A DNA stretch of 64,000 bases. Source: Scalesia atractyloides (Eukaryota; Streptophyta; Magnoliopsida; Asterales; Asteraceae). The stretch is from NCBI GenBank assembly GCA_947069175.1, contig CAMTDV010000023.1, forward strand, positions 84,826,391 through 84,890,390. The letters are read 5' to 3'. The position numbers and the translations under genes were made by a program. The notes beneath the pieces are model-generated. The model was not told the DNA's origin and did not search any database. It saw nothing but the letters and a program-made list of their open reading frames with translations. Shown here piece by piece: positions 22,860 through 35,560 of the stretch; position 1 is the stretch's first letter; every line of letters begins with the position of its first letter.

Positions 22860-24590
22860 GTCAATTATTGGCTGAGTGACTCTGGACTCATGCCCCAGCC
22901 CATGCTACTTGAGGCACAAATTGCCAAATGCCAAATGACATTAACTTTCTTACTATTTTTTTCTCTTGGAAATATGCAATAATGAGTCAATAGACATCAC
23001 ACAAGTGTCCTAAGAATCATGGGGTGTAAATGAGCGTGAACCCGATGCTAAGCTCATGCTCGGCTCGTTTATTAGTGAATTTTATTTATATACATTTAAA
23101 GTTATTTGCATATACATTGTATGTATAATTTATATGTATAACGTAATATATGCTATTTAATTGTTTTTGTCATAATTTTGATATATACTAATTATTATGT
23201 AATTTATTAAATAAAAGCTATATAAATAAAAGACGCGTTTAGGCTTTCTGCTTATAGCCATAGTCAAACTCGACATGAATATGGATGTGTCAAGATCCTC
23301 ACTTTTTCGCAATTGTTGGAATCTTGTACAAAGTGTGTGTCGAGACAACCAATTATGTTTTAGACCGTGATCAGTGATTTATGACTGGTGGATTATGGTG
23401 GCAAGCGGTGAAATTGTAATTTATACCCTTGTTACTAATTTATTTTGTATTTAATGCTCTTAAAAATTGTCAACTATACTATTAACATGTGATATACTTG
23501 AACAACATGAAATTATATTATATTATATTGATATTCCAACTATTAATTATTTTTGCTGGCGAAATAAAACTTTTGAACGTTGAATAGTCGTTAGAATATG
23601 CATTCTTATATTTTATATTGTAACTAATAATATGACAACCCCCCCCCCCCCCCCCCCCCCCAAGTGATTTAGGCTGCTCATGCATACCCATTTAAACAAA
23701 AAACATTAGTGCTCATATCTATATTAAAATGATTTTAGGGGTTTCAAATTCATTTGCATCTAATTTGTTTTTGTTTAGTTTTCAATTGTGTTATTAGGAT
23801 TTATATTACTAGCCTATTAAAGCTTTATGAGACACTTATAGGATCGATGTGTACGCTTTTGACCATGGTTAGACACTTGATATACACAAATGTCATGTGT
23901 TTGGTCCATTTCTTTTACAACTCCCGGTCGAGCCAAGTGAGGGGTGCCTTCTCTTTTTAGGGATAGCGTGCTCTAACTAAGACGTGATGACTCTAGCCTC
24001 GCTTGAGTTTTAGTCTGGTTTAAACTATCCGAGAGTGAGTATAACACTATACCAAGCTTGAGTTTAGTTATTATATATTTGTTTTTATATATGTATTATA
24101 CGTATAGTTCATTTTTGTATATATTTATATTGTTATAATCATAGATCACATAATATATATTATTTTGTTATTATCATATGATAATATATTATGTGATTAT
24201 AAAACCACAACCTCTTTTGTTAGTGGTATAATCACGATAATGTTGAGTAGTCATATCAATCAAATACTCACGAAGAAGATAAGTAATACATTAATCACAA
24301 ACTTACAAAAAAAAATGAATTGCATCATCAATCACATACTCATGAAAATGGTGACTAGTCACCTCAACTAATTTAATATTAAAAAAAATGTAATAAATCG
24401 TGTGTGCTTAAAACGTTGCATACTTGAGAAAGTTTAGTAGTTACAATAATCAAATGCCCCTAAAGAAGATGAACAATCACTTAAATCATATGCCAATGAA
24501 AAAGTTAAGTTGTTGCATTGATCGCATACTCGAAAAACCTAAGTAGTCATTTCATCTAAGACTTCATGGTCCATCTACATGCGCTCAAAC
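22860..24590. other. AT-rich intergenic DNA
   Basis: No coding signal. Contains a C-run of about 22 bases at 23639-23660 and long AT-rich stretches. I see no defined element. Confidence 0.5.
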
Positions 24591-24599
24591 CGTTACATA

Positions 24600-25210
24600 C
24601 AGAAAGTTGGAAACTCGTCTGTAGTGAGTTTTGGGGGTAAATTATTGTGATCGAATGCTGAAAAAGAGTGGCTTTTAGTATCCGACACATCGCTAACTTT
24701 AAAAAACATGATCTTAATGATTAACAACATATTTGGGCATGAGCCAAATTCTTGTGTTTGATCGGTGTGGACCATTATGGTTCCATGGTTTTTTTTTTTT
24801 TTTTTTTGATGAATTAGCAAAGGAAAACAAATGTGTGTTTTGCATATAGTTGTTTTCTTGATTGATATTATAAATACTAATAACCACAATTATTGATTTT
24901 AAATTTTGATGCATGTATACATCCCAATCAATACACAAAATGTACATTGTTTGTGTGGACCTAGTGTCTTGGATGATTACATATGTGATAGGTATACATA
25001 ATACATTCATTTGTGTGGTTGGATATTTTTTCTTCATCTATTCAACTAGTTTTTCTATATGAAATCTTGAAGAAGTTGGAGAGTAATCCGTGTTCGGATT
25101 CGATATGGATGGTCCTTAATGAAAGATTCATTGGTGATTTGTATTCAAGTGATTACTATGCACGTCTTGATATAGATCTATTATTCAAAGTGTTGCACAT
25201 GTATACCTAA
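24600..25210. repeat. Older diverged third copy of duplicated segment S
   Basis: Collinear with 29110-29838 and 37020-37793. Shared blocks include 'gtaaattattgtg', 'gggcatg-gcca', 'gtggaccattatggtt', 'gcatgtataca', 'cttggat-gattata' and 'tggatggtcc'. It has diverged much further than those two from each other and lacks the hAT element. A short frame at 25013-25210 (...SIWMVLNERFIGDLYSSDYYARLDI...) looks protein-like but matches no family I know and is broken in the other copies. Confidence 0.65.
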
Positions 25211-25542
25211 GACGTAACATATGACAACAATGTTCTTGACAAACGATCATAAATGGTCGTACACTTAACCACATTAGACAAGCATGTGTTTAAAAAAGGA
25301 TTAAACGCAATACCACCATCAAGATTAAATCGTATGATTATTTGGTGAAATTGTTAATACAAGTAATCCTAAATGCTATTATCACTATTTACAAGAATTG
25401 TTATTTGGACTATCAAATAAAAAGTATACGTAAGAATCAAGACAAGTGTGTTTTTCAATATAAGGCAGGAATCACTATTTACAAGAATTGTTATTTAGTC
25501 TTTTCTCAAATGAATCAGTTTCCTCTTTTATTTTTATACAAC

Positions 25543-26317
25543 TATAACTTTTTTATACGTTATTTTTTTTTAAATTACACCGTATTAACGGGCATTTTTT
25601 CTCTTTAATTCAAGCAGCCTATTGCTATAGTTTTTTTTAAAGTTACAGGATTTGAATACCTATTACGTGATTACAGGATTTTGAATGCCCAGTACCCATT
25701 ACGTGATTTTGAATACCCAGTACACGACTACGTGATTTTGAATACCCTTTACGTGGTTACACATTCAACATAAATCATTACACATTCAATATAAATTCAT
25801 TACGTGATTACAGATTCATTATGATTTGTTATAATTAATGTTAATACAGTTATGTTTCTTACGTAATTACACATTTAATAATAATAACTTGACTGTTTAT
25901 GCTTTATTACGTGATTAATTCTCTAATATGCGACATTATGTGGTTATTACATGTTGATTTGGCGAACGTTTTATATATAATTTATCCTTAATACGTGATT
26001 ATACCTGAAATATTAGGTATTCCATATAAGATATTATGTCTTACATGTTTTGTTTTACTAATTACGTAATAACGGAATGGGTATTCAGTATTACGCAGTC
26101 ACTAATAATACATAGTCAACCCTGTTACGTAACTACGTAATCACTTACTGGGTTTCACATAAAAGACTATAATGAAATCACGTAATAGCGTAATGGGAAT
26201 TCAAAATCCTGTAAACTTTTTAAGAAAACTAAAGGAATAGGCTACTCGAATTAAAGAAAATGAAACGATCGTTAATACGGTGTAATTTAAAAAAAATAAC
26301 GTACGAAAAAATTATAG
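25543..26317. mobile_element. Long foldback element with ACGTGATTAC repeats
   Basis: About 130 bp at each end are near-perfect reverse complements ('aaattacaccgtattaacg' left; its complement at 26270-26290). Between them are many 'tacgtgattac'/'gtaatcacgta' words in both orientations. The ends read approximately 'ctataa'. The right part recurs at 34071-34310, so a duplication breakpoint falls inside it. Confidence 0.65.
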
Positions 26318-26575
26318 CCATTTGAAAATCAAGGGGGAATGGATTTATGAGTCAACAATATTGAATTTTCCTATTTCCCCACTTGTTATCCTTGTTTTTA
26401 GTTATGTGAATTCTAAATTTGAAGACCACTCAATCTTAACCATTGATCTTGCAAATCAAGGACCAAACTCCCATCTTACACTTTGTACACTTTATTTCTC
26501 TTGTACAATAACCTTTCTCGTATTATATAGTCATATATTATATGTTAAAACATTATAATACATATTATTTATATA

Positions 26576-26851
26576 GAGTAAGATTATTTACAAATGAGTC
26601 TTAACATACTAAACGTGATAAGTGAAAAAGATTGTTTTTTAATTGTTTTTCTCACCTAGTCAAGCATGTATTTTAGTCCTAAAATCTAAAGAAAACTTAA
26701 ATATAAAAATTTTATATAATTAAACTAGTAGAGTAATTATTAAATCACTCTAGAGTAATTGCAACTAAAAATTATGATTAAGTAGAGGGAAAAAAATCAT
26801 TCAGTTCTCACATTTAATATGTTAAGATCTATTTATATTTGATTTTTACCC
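26576..26851. mobile_element. MITE, family M, copy 1
   Basis: Left end 'gagtaagatt...gagtcttaac' mirrors right end 'gttaagatct...tttaccc' as an imperfect inverted repeat of about 30 bp. Non-coding. Related copies at 34570-34845 and 63493-63730. Confidence 0.5.
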
Positions 26852-27149
26852 TATACGATATTAATTTTCTAAGAACATATATATGTAGGAAATTTAAGAT
26901 TCTGTAAAAAGTGGCAAGTGTGCGAGAAGTGTAAGAAATAATATAATAAGTACATGTGTCTTTAATTAAAATTATAGATTAATGCTAATAGAGTGATTTC
27001 AATAATAATCATTTAATTAACAAAACCTTTCCATATCTGTTTTGAGAGATTTTGGGAACCATATATTTGGTATCTTTCTATTATTCGAAATCTGGTATCA
27101 AGTATTTTTTTAATCCATAAAATCCGTATCAACATTTTTGTTAATTCAC

Positions 27150-27600
27150 AGCTATAAAACACTATACGAATTCCAAAAAACACCACAACTTGAATCCAGC
27201 ACAGTCATAGTGTTTTAACATTTGGAATGACTTTGATTATTTTGAAAGTATAAAACACCATTCAGATTCTAAAGACACCACGAATTAAATTTCGTAATAC
27301 AGTTATGATGTTTTAACATCTGAAATGATTGCATTGCACATTATGTGTGGTGTTTTACTCCTGCAATTCTAGTAGATCTTTTCGTATGGTGTTTTAAACT
27401 TGAATTCATGGTGTTTTACACCTGTACTCCAATATGTGTTCTTCGTATGTTCTTATACTGTTTTACACCAGCATTTATGGTGTTTTACACCTGCATTCCA
27501 GTAGTTGTTCATCGTATGGTGTTTTACACCTGCGTTCCATGTTCTTCGTATAGTGTTTTAAACCTGCATTCCAGTAGGCTTCATGCCATGTTATACGTAA
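27150..27600. repeat. GTGTTTTACACCTGCATTCC-type low-order repeats, copy 1
   Basis: At least six related repeats of about 45-50 bp ('tggtgttttacacctgcattcc', 'ttcttcgtatg') at 27340-27600. Inverted relatives ('aaacaccatacgaattcc') lie at 27150-27280, so the block can fold back on itself. No coding meaning. Confidence 0.6.
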
Positions 27601-28410
27601 TTTTTTTCTCTATATAAATATAGCAATATGGTACTCATATTAAAGATAAAAAAACTCATTATTATGGTGTAATTTAAAAAAAACGTTATGTATAAAAAGT
27701 TATGGATATTAAAAAAAGATAGGTGAAACTTGCATGTGCATTAAAGTTGATAATAGTTTCTTTATTTAAACAATACAATATAAAAAAACACTATTACCCC
27801 TAATCTAGCCAAATTAGTCAAAAAATAAAACATAATTTACATTTTAAGTCCTCTTTGATCTTAACTATTAACTACAAGTTCTAAGAATTTAAAGCACTTC
27901 TTACACTTCTCACAAAACAACCCATTTTTACATTAACCCTATGTAGGAATATTAATTTTCTAAGAACATACATATGTTGGAATATTAAAATAATAAAAAA
28001 TCAAATTTATATGCATATTCGAATTTCTAGAATGAGTTCAAAACAATTTTATTTTCACTATGTTATTATGGTACAATAAACGTAATTTTTTTCTTTATGG
28101 CTAGACAATAAGATTATGGGGTGTGGGTCGTGAGTTGGAACGGCGGATTGAATTTAACGCTGGCTATACCATATCGGGCAAGCGTTGGGCATGGCGTCGT
28201 CCCTTTGGCATGGGGATTGTGCCTGCTGTGGGGCGGGGGGGTGACATAGCTGGCTTTGGTTGGCTGGTTTAATCTAGCTGTTGGGGGTAGCGGGTATGGT
28301 AAATCAAAATTTAAAAAAATTACATTTTTTACCTATAAATACCCAACCCTAAACCATATTTTCCCATTCTTCTTCAACCAAACCCACACAAAAAAAAGAA
28401 AAAAAAATCG

Positions 28411-28640
28411 AACATGGTGCATTGGACCGAAGAGAAGGAAATAGCACTAGCGACATCGATTGTTGACGCACAACGTACTTTACAACGCGGTCAAACCGCG
28501 TATTGAGGTCGAGCGTTTCAACAATACCAACGACACGTCGGCAACACGTATCACAACTTAAACACGTGTCAACACAAATGGCGGTGAGCTCAAACCGAAG
28601 TTGGATCGGTTTATAGTTTGCTTGACCGTGTCCATGCGGG
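28411..28640 (+). pseudogene. SANT/Myb-like transposon ORF, broken copy
   Basis: Reads HWTEEKEIALATSIVDAQ as at 36338, but TATTGA introduces a stop at about 28504 and an extra G in 'tggcggtgagc' (near 28580) shifts the frame. A TATA-like 'cctataaata' lies about 85 bp upstream. Confidence 0.6.
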
Positions 28641-29109
28641 CGACTTGACCCACAGGCACGATGGGAATACGGATTTTAAGTGGGTTCCCCACTTTAATAT
28701 TTATCGTACTTTGTATTTTTTTATTTTTTAGGACGTAATTAGTAGGTTTTTTTATTTTTTAGGATTCAACAAGTAGGTTTTTTTTAGGATTATCTTTTAT
28801 GTAATTTTTTTAAATTAATATAAATTGTGTTTTTTTATGTAATTGTCAAATTAAAAAAAACACACATGCACCCTACCCTAGCCTGGTCACGCCACTTCCA
28901 TATCCCAGTTTTTTAGGTGTGGACTGCTAGAGCCCACATCTATCACATGTCGAGCAATGGACCCAATCTAAACCGCTACATAACTCATAGTCTAACCGTA
29001 ATGGATAAGATATGTGTACCTTGATATTTGATAACAAGTCACAAATATTAACGTTGTCCTACTCCACTCAAAACACATTATCATTAGTTTTTCAAATTAG
29101 ATTTAAGGT

Positions 29110-29838
29110 TCACTGATAAACACATGTTCGTAGTTAGTAGTTTGTGGGTAAATTATTGTGTTCAGATTATGAAAATGGGTGGTTTGTAAGATACGGTGAA
29201 TTGTTAATTAAAAAATTGATATACCTTAGTTATTATGAGGTAGGTTAATGTATAAAAAAGTATTAACGTGTGAAGCATACCAAATTAATTACGTATGAAA
29301 TAAATAGAATCACGCATCATATACTAATCATTCGTACATTTCGCACGTCATCGGCCTTTGTATTTTAACCTTTATCTTGTTATTATTGTTATATTAATAA
29401 TACAATTTTGGTGATTAACAAACATATATGGGCATGGGCCAATTTCCGTTTTGATCGGAAATGCAGGGTGGACCATTATGGTTGCATGGTCTTTTGATGA
29501 GTTACATACTTATATAGTTGTGTTTTGCATATTATTGTGCTTTTTTATTAATATTAAAAAAAGTCTAATGACTTCACTTTTAGTTTTGCATATTAATGTG
29601 CATGTATACACCTACTTTCTTGGATGTTGGATGATTATATATATGTCATATGTATACAATGAATCATTTGTGTGGTTGAGTTTTTATACTTTTCTGCATT
29701 TAATTTAAGTATCTTGACAACATGATGAAGTTGTAGACTATTCCATTGTTTTTGTATTTGATATGAATCATATGATGGATGGTCCATGACGAAGAACTTT
29801 CTAGTTATTTGCAACCAGTTGATTACTATAGTCTTCAT
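29110..29838. repeat. Segment S, copy 1
   Basis: One of three collinear copies (see 24600 and 37020). Its right end is the target site of the hAT-type MITE. No intact frame. Confidence 0.65.
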
Positions 29839-30499
29839 TAGGGGTGTAAACGAACCGAACGTTCAGCGAACAGTTCGTGAATCGTTCGGTGGAAGTTCGT
29901 TTACGTTCGTTTGTTTAATAAACGAACGAACATGAAAAAGAAATTCCGTTCCATAGTTAAATGAACGAACATAAACAAAGGTCTCGTTCGTTCGGTTGTG
30001 TTCGTAAACGTTCGGTAATATGTTCGTGAACGAGTTCACGAACATTCGTTCATTTGCGTTCGTTTATTTTTGTTCATGTTGTTAATTTAATAGTTTTGTA
30101 TTTTTATATATTTTATCTAAACTTTTATAGCTTTTAATTTATATTTATTTAGTACCCTCACAATTAAACTAGGAAACACTCTTTCCATCTTGTATGTGCA
30201 CTGTTTCCCTTTTCGTTCTCATTATTCATATCACGAATTCTATCTACCTTCGTTCCACGATTAAGGTTTCAATTTCCAGTGTTGCTCTCTCCGCCATCCA
30301 ACTTTAGCTTTCCTCGTATTCGCCAAGTTTATTGTGTTCCTTTGTGTTTATTAACCGTTCGTGAACACGTTCGTTTCCTTGATAGACGAACACGAACATA
30401 AGATCTCGTTTGGTAAGTGTTCGTGAACACGTTTATTTCCATAACGAACGAACACGAACAAGATCTTATTTGTGCTCGTTTCATTCATTTACATCCCTA
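29839..30499. mobile_element. hAT-type MITE, copy 1 (661 bp)
   Basis: Terminal inverted repeat 'taggggtgtaaacgaa' against 'ttcatttacatcccta'; interior rich in 'aacgaacgaaca'. Flanks are gtcttcat/gtgtttat (6 of 8 match), a decayed version of the perfect 8-bp duplication in copy 2. No transposase. Confidence 0.75.
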
Positions 30500-30655
30500 G
30501 TGTTTATGGTATATTATATTAATTATACAAGAGAAACCTCTTTTACATGTAGTATAGAGATACGACCATGAATCTTTTAAATATGACTATAGAAAAAAAT
30601 AATAATTAATAAACAAATTTAAAGATAAATGAAAATCAAAGAATAATAATAATCG

Positions 30656-31964
30656 GAGGGATTTCAAGGATTGTCCTTTATCTTTATACCTATTTTTAGG
30701 CTTGTCCTTTATGTTCAAAATTGATGAGTTTTATACTTTATATTTTAAAATCCATCACGTTTTGTGCTCTAGGCATAACCCAGTTAACTTTTTCAGTTAA
30801 ATTAGATAACAAAAGGGCATTTTAGTCTTTTTACCTATTCATTTAAAAATATATTAATAAGAAAATAAAGTTAAATTTTAAAAACTAATATAATATTATA
30901 CATGTATATACAATATACATCTCTCTCTACCCTCCCTCTTTTTCCATCTCTCACTCAAAGTAGTTCTCCGCCACCACCATCAATCACCAGTGCCCCACCA
31001 CATCTACCACAATAATAAAGATTATATTAGCTTCTCCTATAAATTATTTATTATCCCAATACAACTAAACCTTGACAAGCAGAGATCGTAAAAAAATATA
31101 CACACTCACCCGTCATAGAAAATGAAAAAAAAGAAGGGGAGGGGTGATTTAAAATCGGAGGGAGTATGCTATACAATAGAAGGTAGGTCTGCATTTAAAT
31201 TTGGGGCATGGCTTGTTTGCATAAAATAATAACTCCCCACTTTTTCTTCCTGTAAATCCTCCATAAAAATACAAGAATTGAAACAGAATGTGGCATTACC
31301 TCGCTTTTCAATTTCAACAATAAATTTTACAACCATCATCGTCTTCCCAATCCAAGAACCCTAGAAACATTCCCACTTTCATATCAGAAATTTGTGTTCA
31401 TTGTTTAGTGACAACAGACCAAATCATAGGGTTTTTATTTTGAGAATCAAAACGAGTTAAATGATTGTATGTTTACTTCTGATGGTGCTCGATTTAACAG
31501 TGAAGTTCGCTGGAGAGGTGCGGCGATGGCGGAAAAGAGGGTGGGTGGTGGGTCTCCCTCGACGGCTCAATTTCGGGTTAAACAAGATCCGGTGTGACAG
31601 TGGTGGTGTGGGGTGGTGCGGTGGTGTTGCTGGTGTGGTGGAAGGTAGTGGTGAGGGTGGGAGTTCTCAGTGGATAAAGAGAAAATAGAGTAGTTTTAAA
31701 ATTAGTCCTTTCAAAGTTGAATATTTATGTTTGGGTATTTATGTTATTTACACTATTAGTCCCTCCAAAGATGAATGGACAAAATCCACCACATTAAATG
31801 ACAGGTCTACCCTCACGTAACCTGCATAGGGTCACATTTAACTCAAAAACAAACTGGTTATGCCTAAAGGACAAAACGCGATGGATTTTAAAACCTAAAG
31901 TACAAAACTTATCAATTTTGAACATAAAGGACAACTCTGAAAAAAGGTATAAAGATAAAGGAGG
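30656..31964. mobile_element. MULE-like element, copy 1 (3' truncated)
   Basis: Starts 'gagggatttcaagg' with a terminal inverted repeat of about 150 bp that returns from about 31800. The last 19 bp of the right repeat are missing at the junction with LTR element A. The interior is as in copy 2. Confidence 0.75.
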
Positions 31965-31967
31965 AAA

Positions 31968-32037
31968 CCAGGTTTCGAACTCGGGTCTCCCGGGTATACA
32001 CACACATCAAGCACCACTGTGATACACACACTTGTTG
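31968..32037 (-). other. Antisense tRNA-like module of element A
   Basis: The minus strand reads a T-arm-like 'cgagttcgaaacctgg' with a Pol III B-box core (GTTCGA). The A-box half is degraded compared with B (52725-52790). Confidence 0.5.
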
Positions 32038-32491
32038 TGAGATATCTGAAATAAATAAAACTTAAAGGAAACCCGTGTATCATCTGTGTGAGGCTAGGTC
32101 TGAAACCGCCAAACGGTTTTCAAATAATCTTTGATTTACAGTTATGTCGCGACTGTTTTGGGTGTTACTGATGATTGAATGTCAGTTATAACTGACACCC
32201 CAACTTAATTCGAATCAAAACTGACCAAAACTCATGATTGATGAGATTTGAAACCGTAATGTAAATTAATCCGATTTGCACTATATATATATCGATGTTT
32301 TCATCACAATTGAACTCGCTAGTCTCTCAAATTTCTCCTCTCGAATTTCTCTGCTCTCATTTTTCATCGCCGGAGTTGCTCTTGGCCGTCATCATCACGC
32401 CGGAACTTTCAGTGACCACTGTATTCGGTATCAACACTCGAACTTATCCTATTTTATCTATACATCTGTTATTAAGTATATGTGTATATAA

Positions 32492-32495
<4 letters not shown>

Positions 32496-32552
<57 letters not shown>
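32496..32552. repeat. (AT)n microsatellite in element A
   Basis: Uninterrupted TA/AT run of about 57 bp, absent from elements B and C, so it expanded in this copy. Confidence 0.9.
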
Positions 32553-32556
<4 letters not shown>

Positions 32557-32665
32557 AATCATTTTAATTGATCTGAGGGATATCGAGTCGATGTTCTGGG
32601 TTTAGTTTTTGAAGAAGACGAAGTGCAAACAATAGATAAGTATAAATAAAAATGGGTTATAACTC

Positions 32666-32735
32666 GGGTTAAACACATGGTCCAACGGTGGACTGTGTGC
32701 ATTTTATACGAATGTGACCGGGTTCGAATCTTATG
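32666..32735 (+). other. tRNA-like module A1
   Basis: gggttaaacac, then the hairpin CACATGGTCC/GGACTGTGTG (10 pairs including two G-U), then B-box-like 'gggttcgaatc'. Confidence 0.65.
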
Positions 32736-32831
32736 TAAAACCGTTTTCTGGAATAAAATTCATTTTTTAAAAAGGGCATCCAGACTACCTTTCATGAAGA
32801 TGTTAAGTATAATATAATTTCTAATAATGTT

Positions 32832-32903
32832 GGGTTAGACACCCAGCCCAATTGGTAGGGTTGGGTGCATGTGGAGTCACGGGGGCGAGTTCGATCCTGA
32901 GTG
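32832..32903 (+). other. tRNA-like module A2
   Basis: gggttagacac, hairpin CACCCAGCCC/GGGTTGGGTG (10 pairs, one G-U), then 'gagttcgatcctg' as the T-arm/B-box equivalent. Lies 166 bp after A1. Confidence 0.65.
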
Positions 32904-33000
32904 TAGGCGGCGGTTCAAACATTTTAAAACTTTTTAAAATAAAGGATTTCTGAAAATAATCTAACTAATGTATAAGTATAATTAAATCAGAGAATATTTC

Positions 33001-33065
33001 GGGTTAGACACGTAGCTCAGTTGGTAGAGCTGCGTGCACACGTAAGTTCGAATCTCACCCACGAC
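33001..33065 (+). other. tRNA-like module A3
   Basis: gggttagacac, hairpin CACGTAGCTC/GAGCTGCGTG (10 pairs, one G-U) containing a perfect A-box 'tagctcagttgg', then 'agttcgaatctc'. Lies 169 bp after A2. Confidence 0.7.
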
Positions 33066-34070
33066 GCCTAAAATCCTAGTGAACCGGTCAGGCTCCCTGT
33101 CAGTCTGAAAGGAAAATAATTTTTTTATATATTATTTTATTTTAATCAATATTATTTTTGTATCTAAAAATTTATTTAAAACACTTAAAAATACAATTTT
33201 TATAGGTTTAAAATCCCAATAAATACTACAAAAATAACCTAAAAATCTAACAAAAAGTATTAAATCAAAATATTAATTTTATTTATATATTTATCGAATT
33301 ATTACGTTATTAATTAGGTTAGCCTCCTTCGTCGGTAAAATCCTCAATTCGTGCACACTCTTCAATCAAGAAACGCACCCACTGTGAGTGAATCCTTACA
33401 AACTCCCTTTTTAATAACGTTTTGGGGTGTATCATGTGTCGTACATGTTTTATTTATTTAGTTAAACACTTGTGCTAACATCATTATGTGATCAAATGTG
33501 TATTTTTGTTGGTGTGATTATGTGTGGTTACATTTTATCATTTCAGTGCAATCATTCATTTAAGGCCCATCAGTTCCTCGTGGGATACGAGCTGAGCATC
33601 AGGTGCCTCATTAGATCGGCTCCGTTTGATTGAGCCTTGATCTCAAGTTCATCATTCATCATGTCATGTGTTCATTGTGGATATTATGTGGTTTGGGATT
33701 GTTTATATATATGTATATGCTCACTTATGATTCATGCACAAATTTTTATTTAAATAACTAATATAACAATTGTTTAAATTGTTTTACTTAGATTCACTCG
33801 TCAACTTTTGTTGACCCAAACCTCTGTTTTACGCATGATACGGGTGGACAGGCCGAGGAGGGGAACACATAGGAATGGCCTTAGAAGATTAATAAAATAT
33901 ATTTTGTTTAGAACAATGTATATTTGTGCTTGTATGTTTCCTTGTTTTTGGATATTTGAAGTTTTAATTCCAATTTAATAAATATGAAACCTTTTAGTAA
34001 ATGTCATGAGCTTTGGTGATAACCCAATTATGCCCCGATTTTTATTTCCGCTGCGGGTCGGGGTGTGTCA
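33066..34070. other. 3' part of element A, non-coding
   Basis: AT-rich LTR DNA with blocks shared with B and C, e.g. 'gatcggctccgtttgattg' near 33615 and 'caacttttgttgaccca' near 33803. No genes. Confidence 0.6.
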
Positions 34071-34569
34071 TATTAAATATTACGCAGTCATAATAATACA
34101 TAGTCAACCACTATTACGTAATTACATAATCATTTAGTGGGTTTCATATAAAAGACTATAATGAAATCACGTAATAGCGTGATGAGTATTCAAAATCCTG
34201 TAACTTTTTTAAGAAAACTATAGGAATAGGCTGCTCGAATTAAAGAAAATAAAATGCTCGTTAATAGGGTGTAATTATTATAAAAAAATAACGTACGAAA
34301 AAGTTATAGTCGTTTGAAAATCAAGGGGGAGTGGGCTTATGAGTCAACAATATTGAATTTTCCTATTTCCCCCCACTTAGTTTCCTTGTTTTTAGTTATG
34401 TGAATTCTAAATTTAAAGACCACTCAATCTTAACCATTGATCTTGCAAATCAAGAGCCAAACTCCAATCTTACACTTTGTACACTTCATTTCTCTTGTAC
34501 AATAACCTTTCTCGTATTATATAGTCATATATTATATGTTAAAACATTATAATATATATTATTTATATA

Positions 34570-34845
34570 GAGTAAGATTATTTACAAATGAGTCTTAACA
34601 TACTAAACGTGATAAGTGAAAAAGATTGTTTTTTAATTGTTTTTCTCACCTAGTCAAGCATGTATTTTAGTCCTAAAATCTAAAAAAAAACTTAAATATA
34701 AAAATTTTATATAATTAAACTAGTAGAGTAATTATTAAATCACTCTAGAGTAATTGCATCTAAAAACTATGATTAAGTAGAGGGAAAAAAATTCATTCAG
34801 TTCTCACATTTAATATGTTAAGATCTATTTATATTTGATTTTTAC
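34570..34845. mobile_element. MITE, family M, copy 2
   Basis: Counterpart of 26576-26851 in duplication copy 2, nearly identical. Confidence 0.5.
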
Positions 34846-35149
34846 CCTATATACGTATATTAATTTTCTAAGAACATATATATGTAGGAAATATAAGATC
34901 CTGTAACAAGTGGCAAGTGTGTGAGAAGTATAAGAAATAATATAATAAGTACATGTGTCTTTAATTAAAATTATAGATTAAGGGTAATAGAGTAATTTCA
35001 ATATAATCATTTTAATTAACAAAACCTTTCAATAACTGTTTTGAGAGATTTTAGGAAAACCATATATTTGGTATCTATTATTATTCGAAATCGGGTATCA
35101 AGTATTTTTTTAATCCATGAAATCTGTATTAACATTTTTGTTAATTCAC

Positions 35150-35560
35150 AACTATAAAACACCATACGAATTCCAAAAGACATCACATCTTTAATCCAAT
35201 ACAGTCATAGTGTTTTAACATTTGGAATTATTTTGAATATTTTGAAAGTATAAACACCATCAAATTCGAAAGACACCACGAGGATGTTTTAACATCTGGA
35301 ATGATTGCATTGCACATTATGTTGGTGTTTTACACTCAGTTCTAGTAGATCTTCTTCGTATGATGTTTTAAACCTGTATTCATGTGTTTACACATTATTC
35401 AGTATGTGTTCTTTGTATGTTTTCTTATGTGTTTTACACATGCATTCCAGTAGTTGTTCTTCGTATAGTGCTTTACACCTGTATTCTAGTATATGTTCTT
35501 TGCATGATGTTTTAAACCTGCATTCCAGTAGGCTTCATGTCATGTTATATGTAATTTTTT
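35150..35560. repeat. GTGTTTTACACCTGCATTCC-type low-order repeats, copy 2
   Basis: Counterpart of 27150-27600 in duplication copy 2, with a few units shortened. Confidence 0.6.

Larger units (their letters stand above)
26084..31964. repeat. Large tandem duplication, copy 1 (~5.9 kb)
   Basis: Collinear and clearly homologous with 34071-39983 over its whole length, from 'tattacgcagtca' in the foldback element to the MULE right TIR. Copy 1 stops 19 bp short of the MULE end, where LTR element A begins. It contains a MITE, an AAACACCA-rich inverted region, a SANT-like pseudogene, segment S, a hAT MITE and a MULE. Confidence 0.85.
31965..34070 (+). mobile_element. LTR-like element A (solo LTR, 5' truncated)
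   Basis: Homologous along its length to B (52543-54944) and C (56923-59230). It begins inside the antisense tRNA-like module, so about 180 bp of the 5' end are missing. It has a TATA-like box at 32281-32292, three forward tRNA-like modules, the conserved 'ggcccatcagttcctcgtgg' block and the ...gggtgtgtca end. No coding capacity; probably a solo LTR. Confidence 0.75.

Noticed and set aside
23639..23660. C-homopolymer as a biological feature
   Set aside because: Length of such runs is unreliable in assemblies; no associated structure.
27345..27617. 90-codon Cys/Phe-rich frame (and counterpart 35305-35571)
   Set aside because: Translation of the GTGTTTTACACCTG repeats; composition follows the repeat.
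31461..31688. 75-codon frame inside MULE copy 1
   Set aside because: G-rich low-complexity product (GGVGWCGGVAGVVEGSGEGG) with no family motif; not open in the same way in copy 2.
32496..32552. (AT)n run as a palindromic regulatory site
   Set aside because: Simple microsatellite expansion present only in element A.
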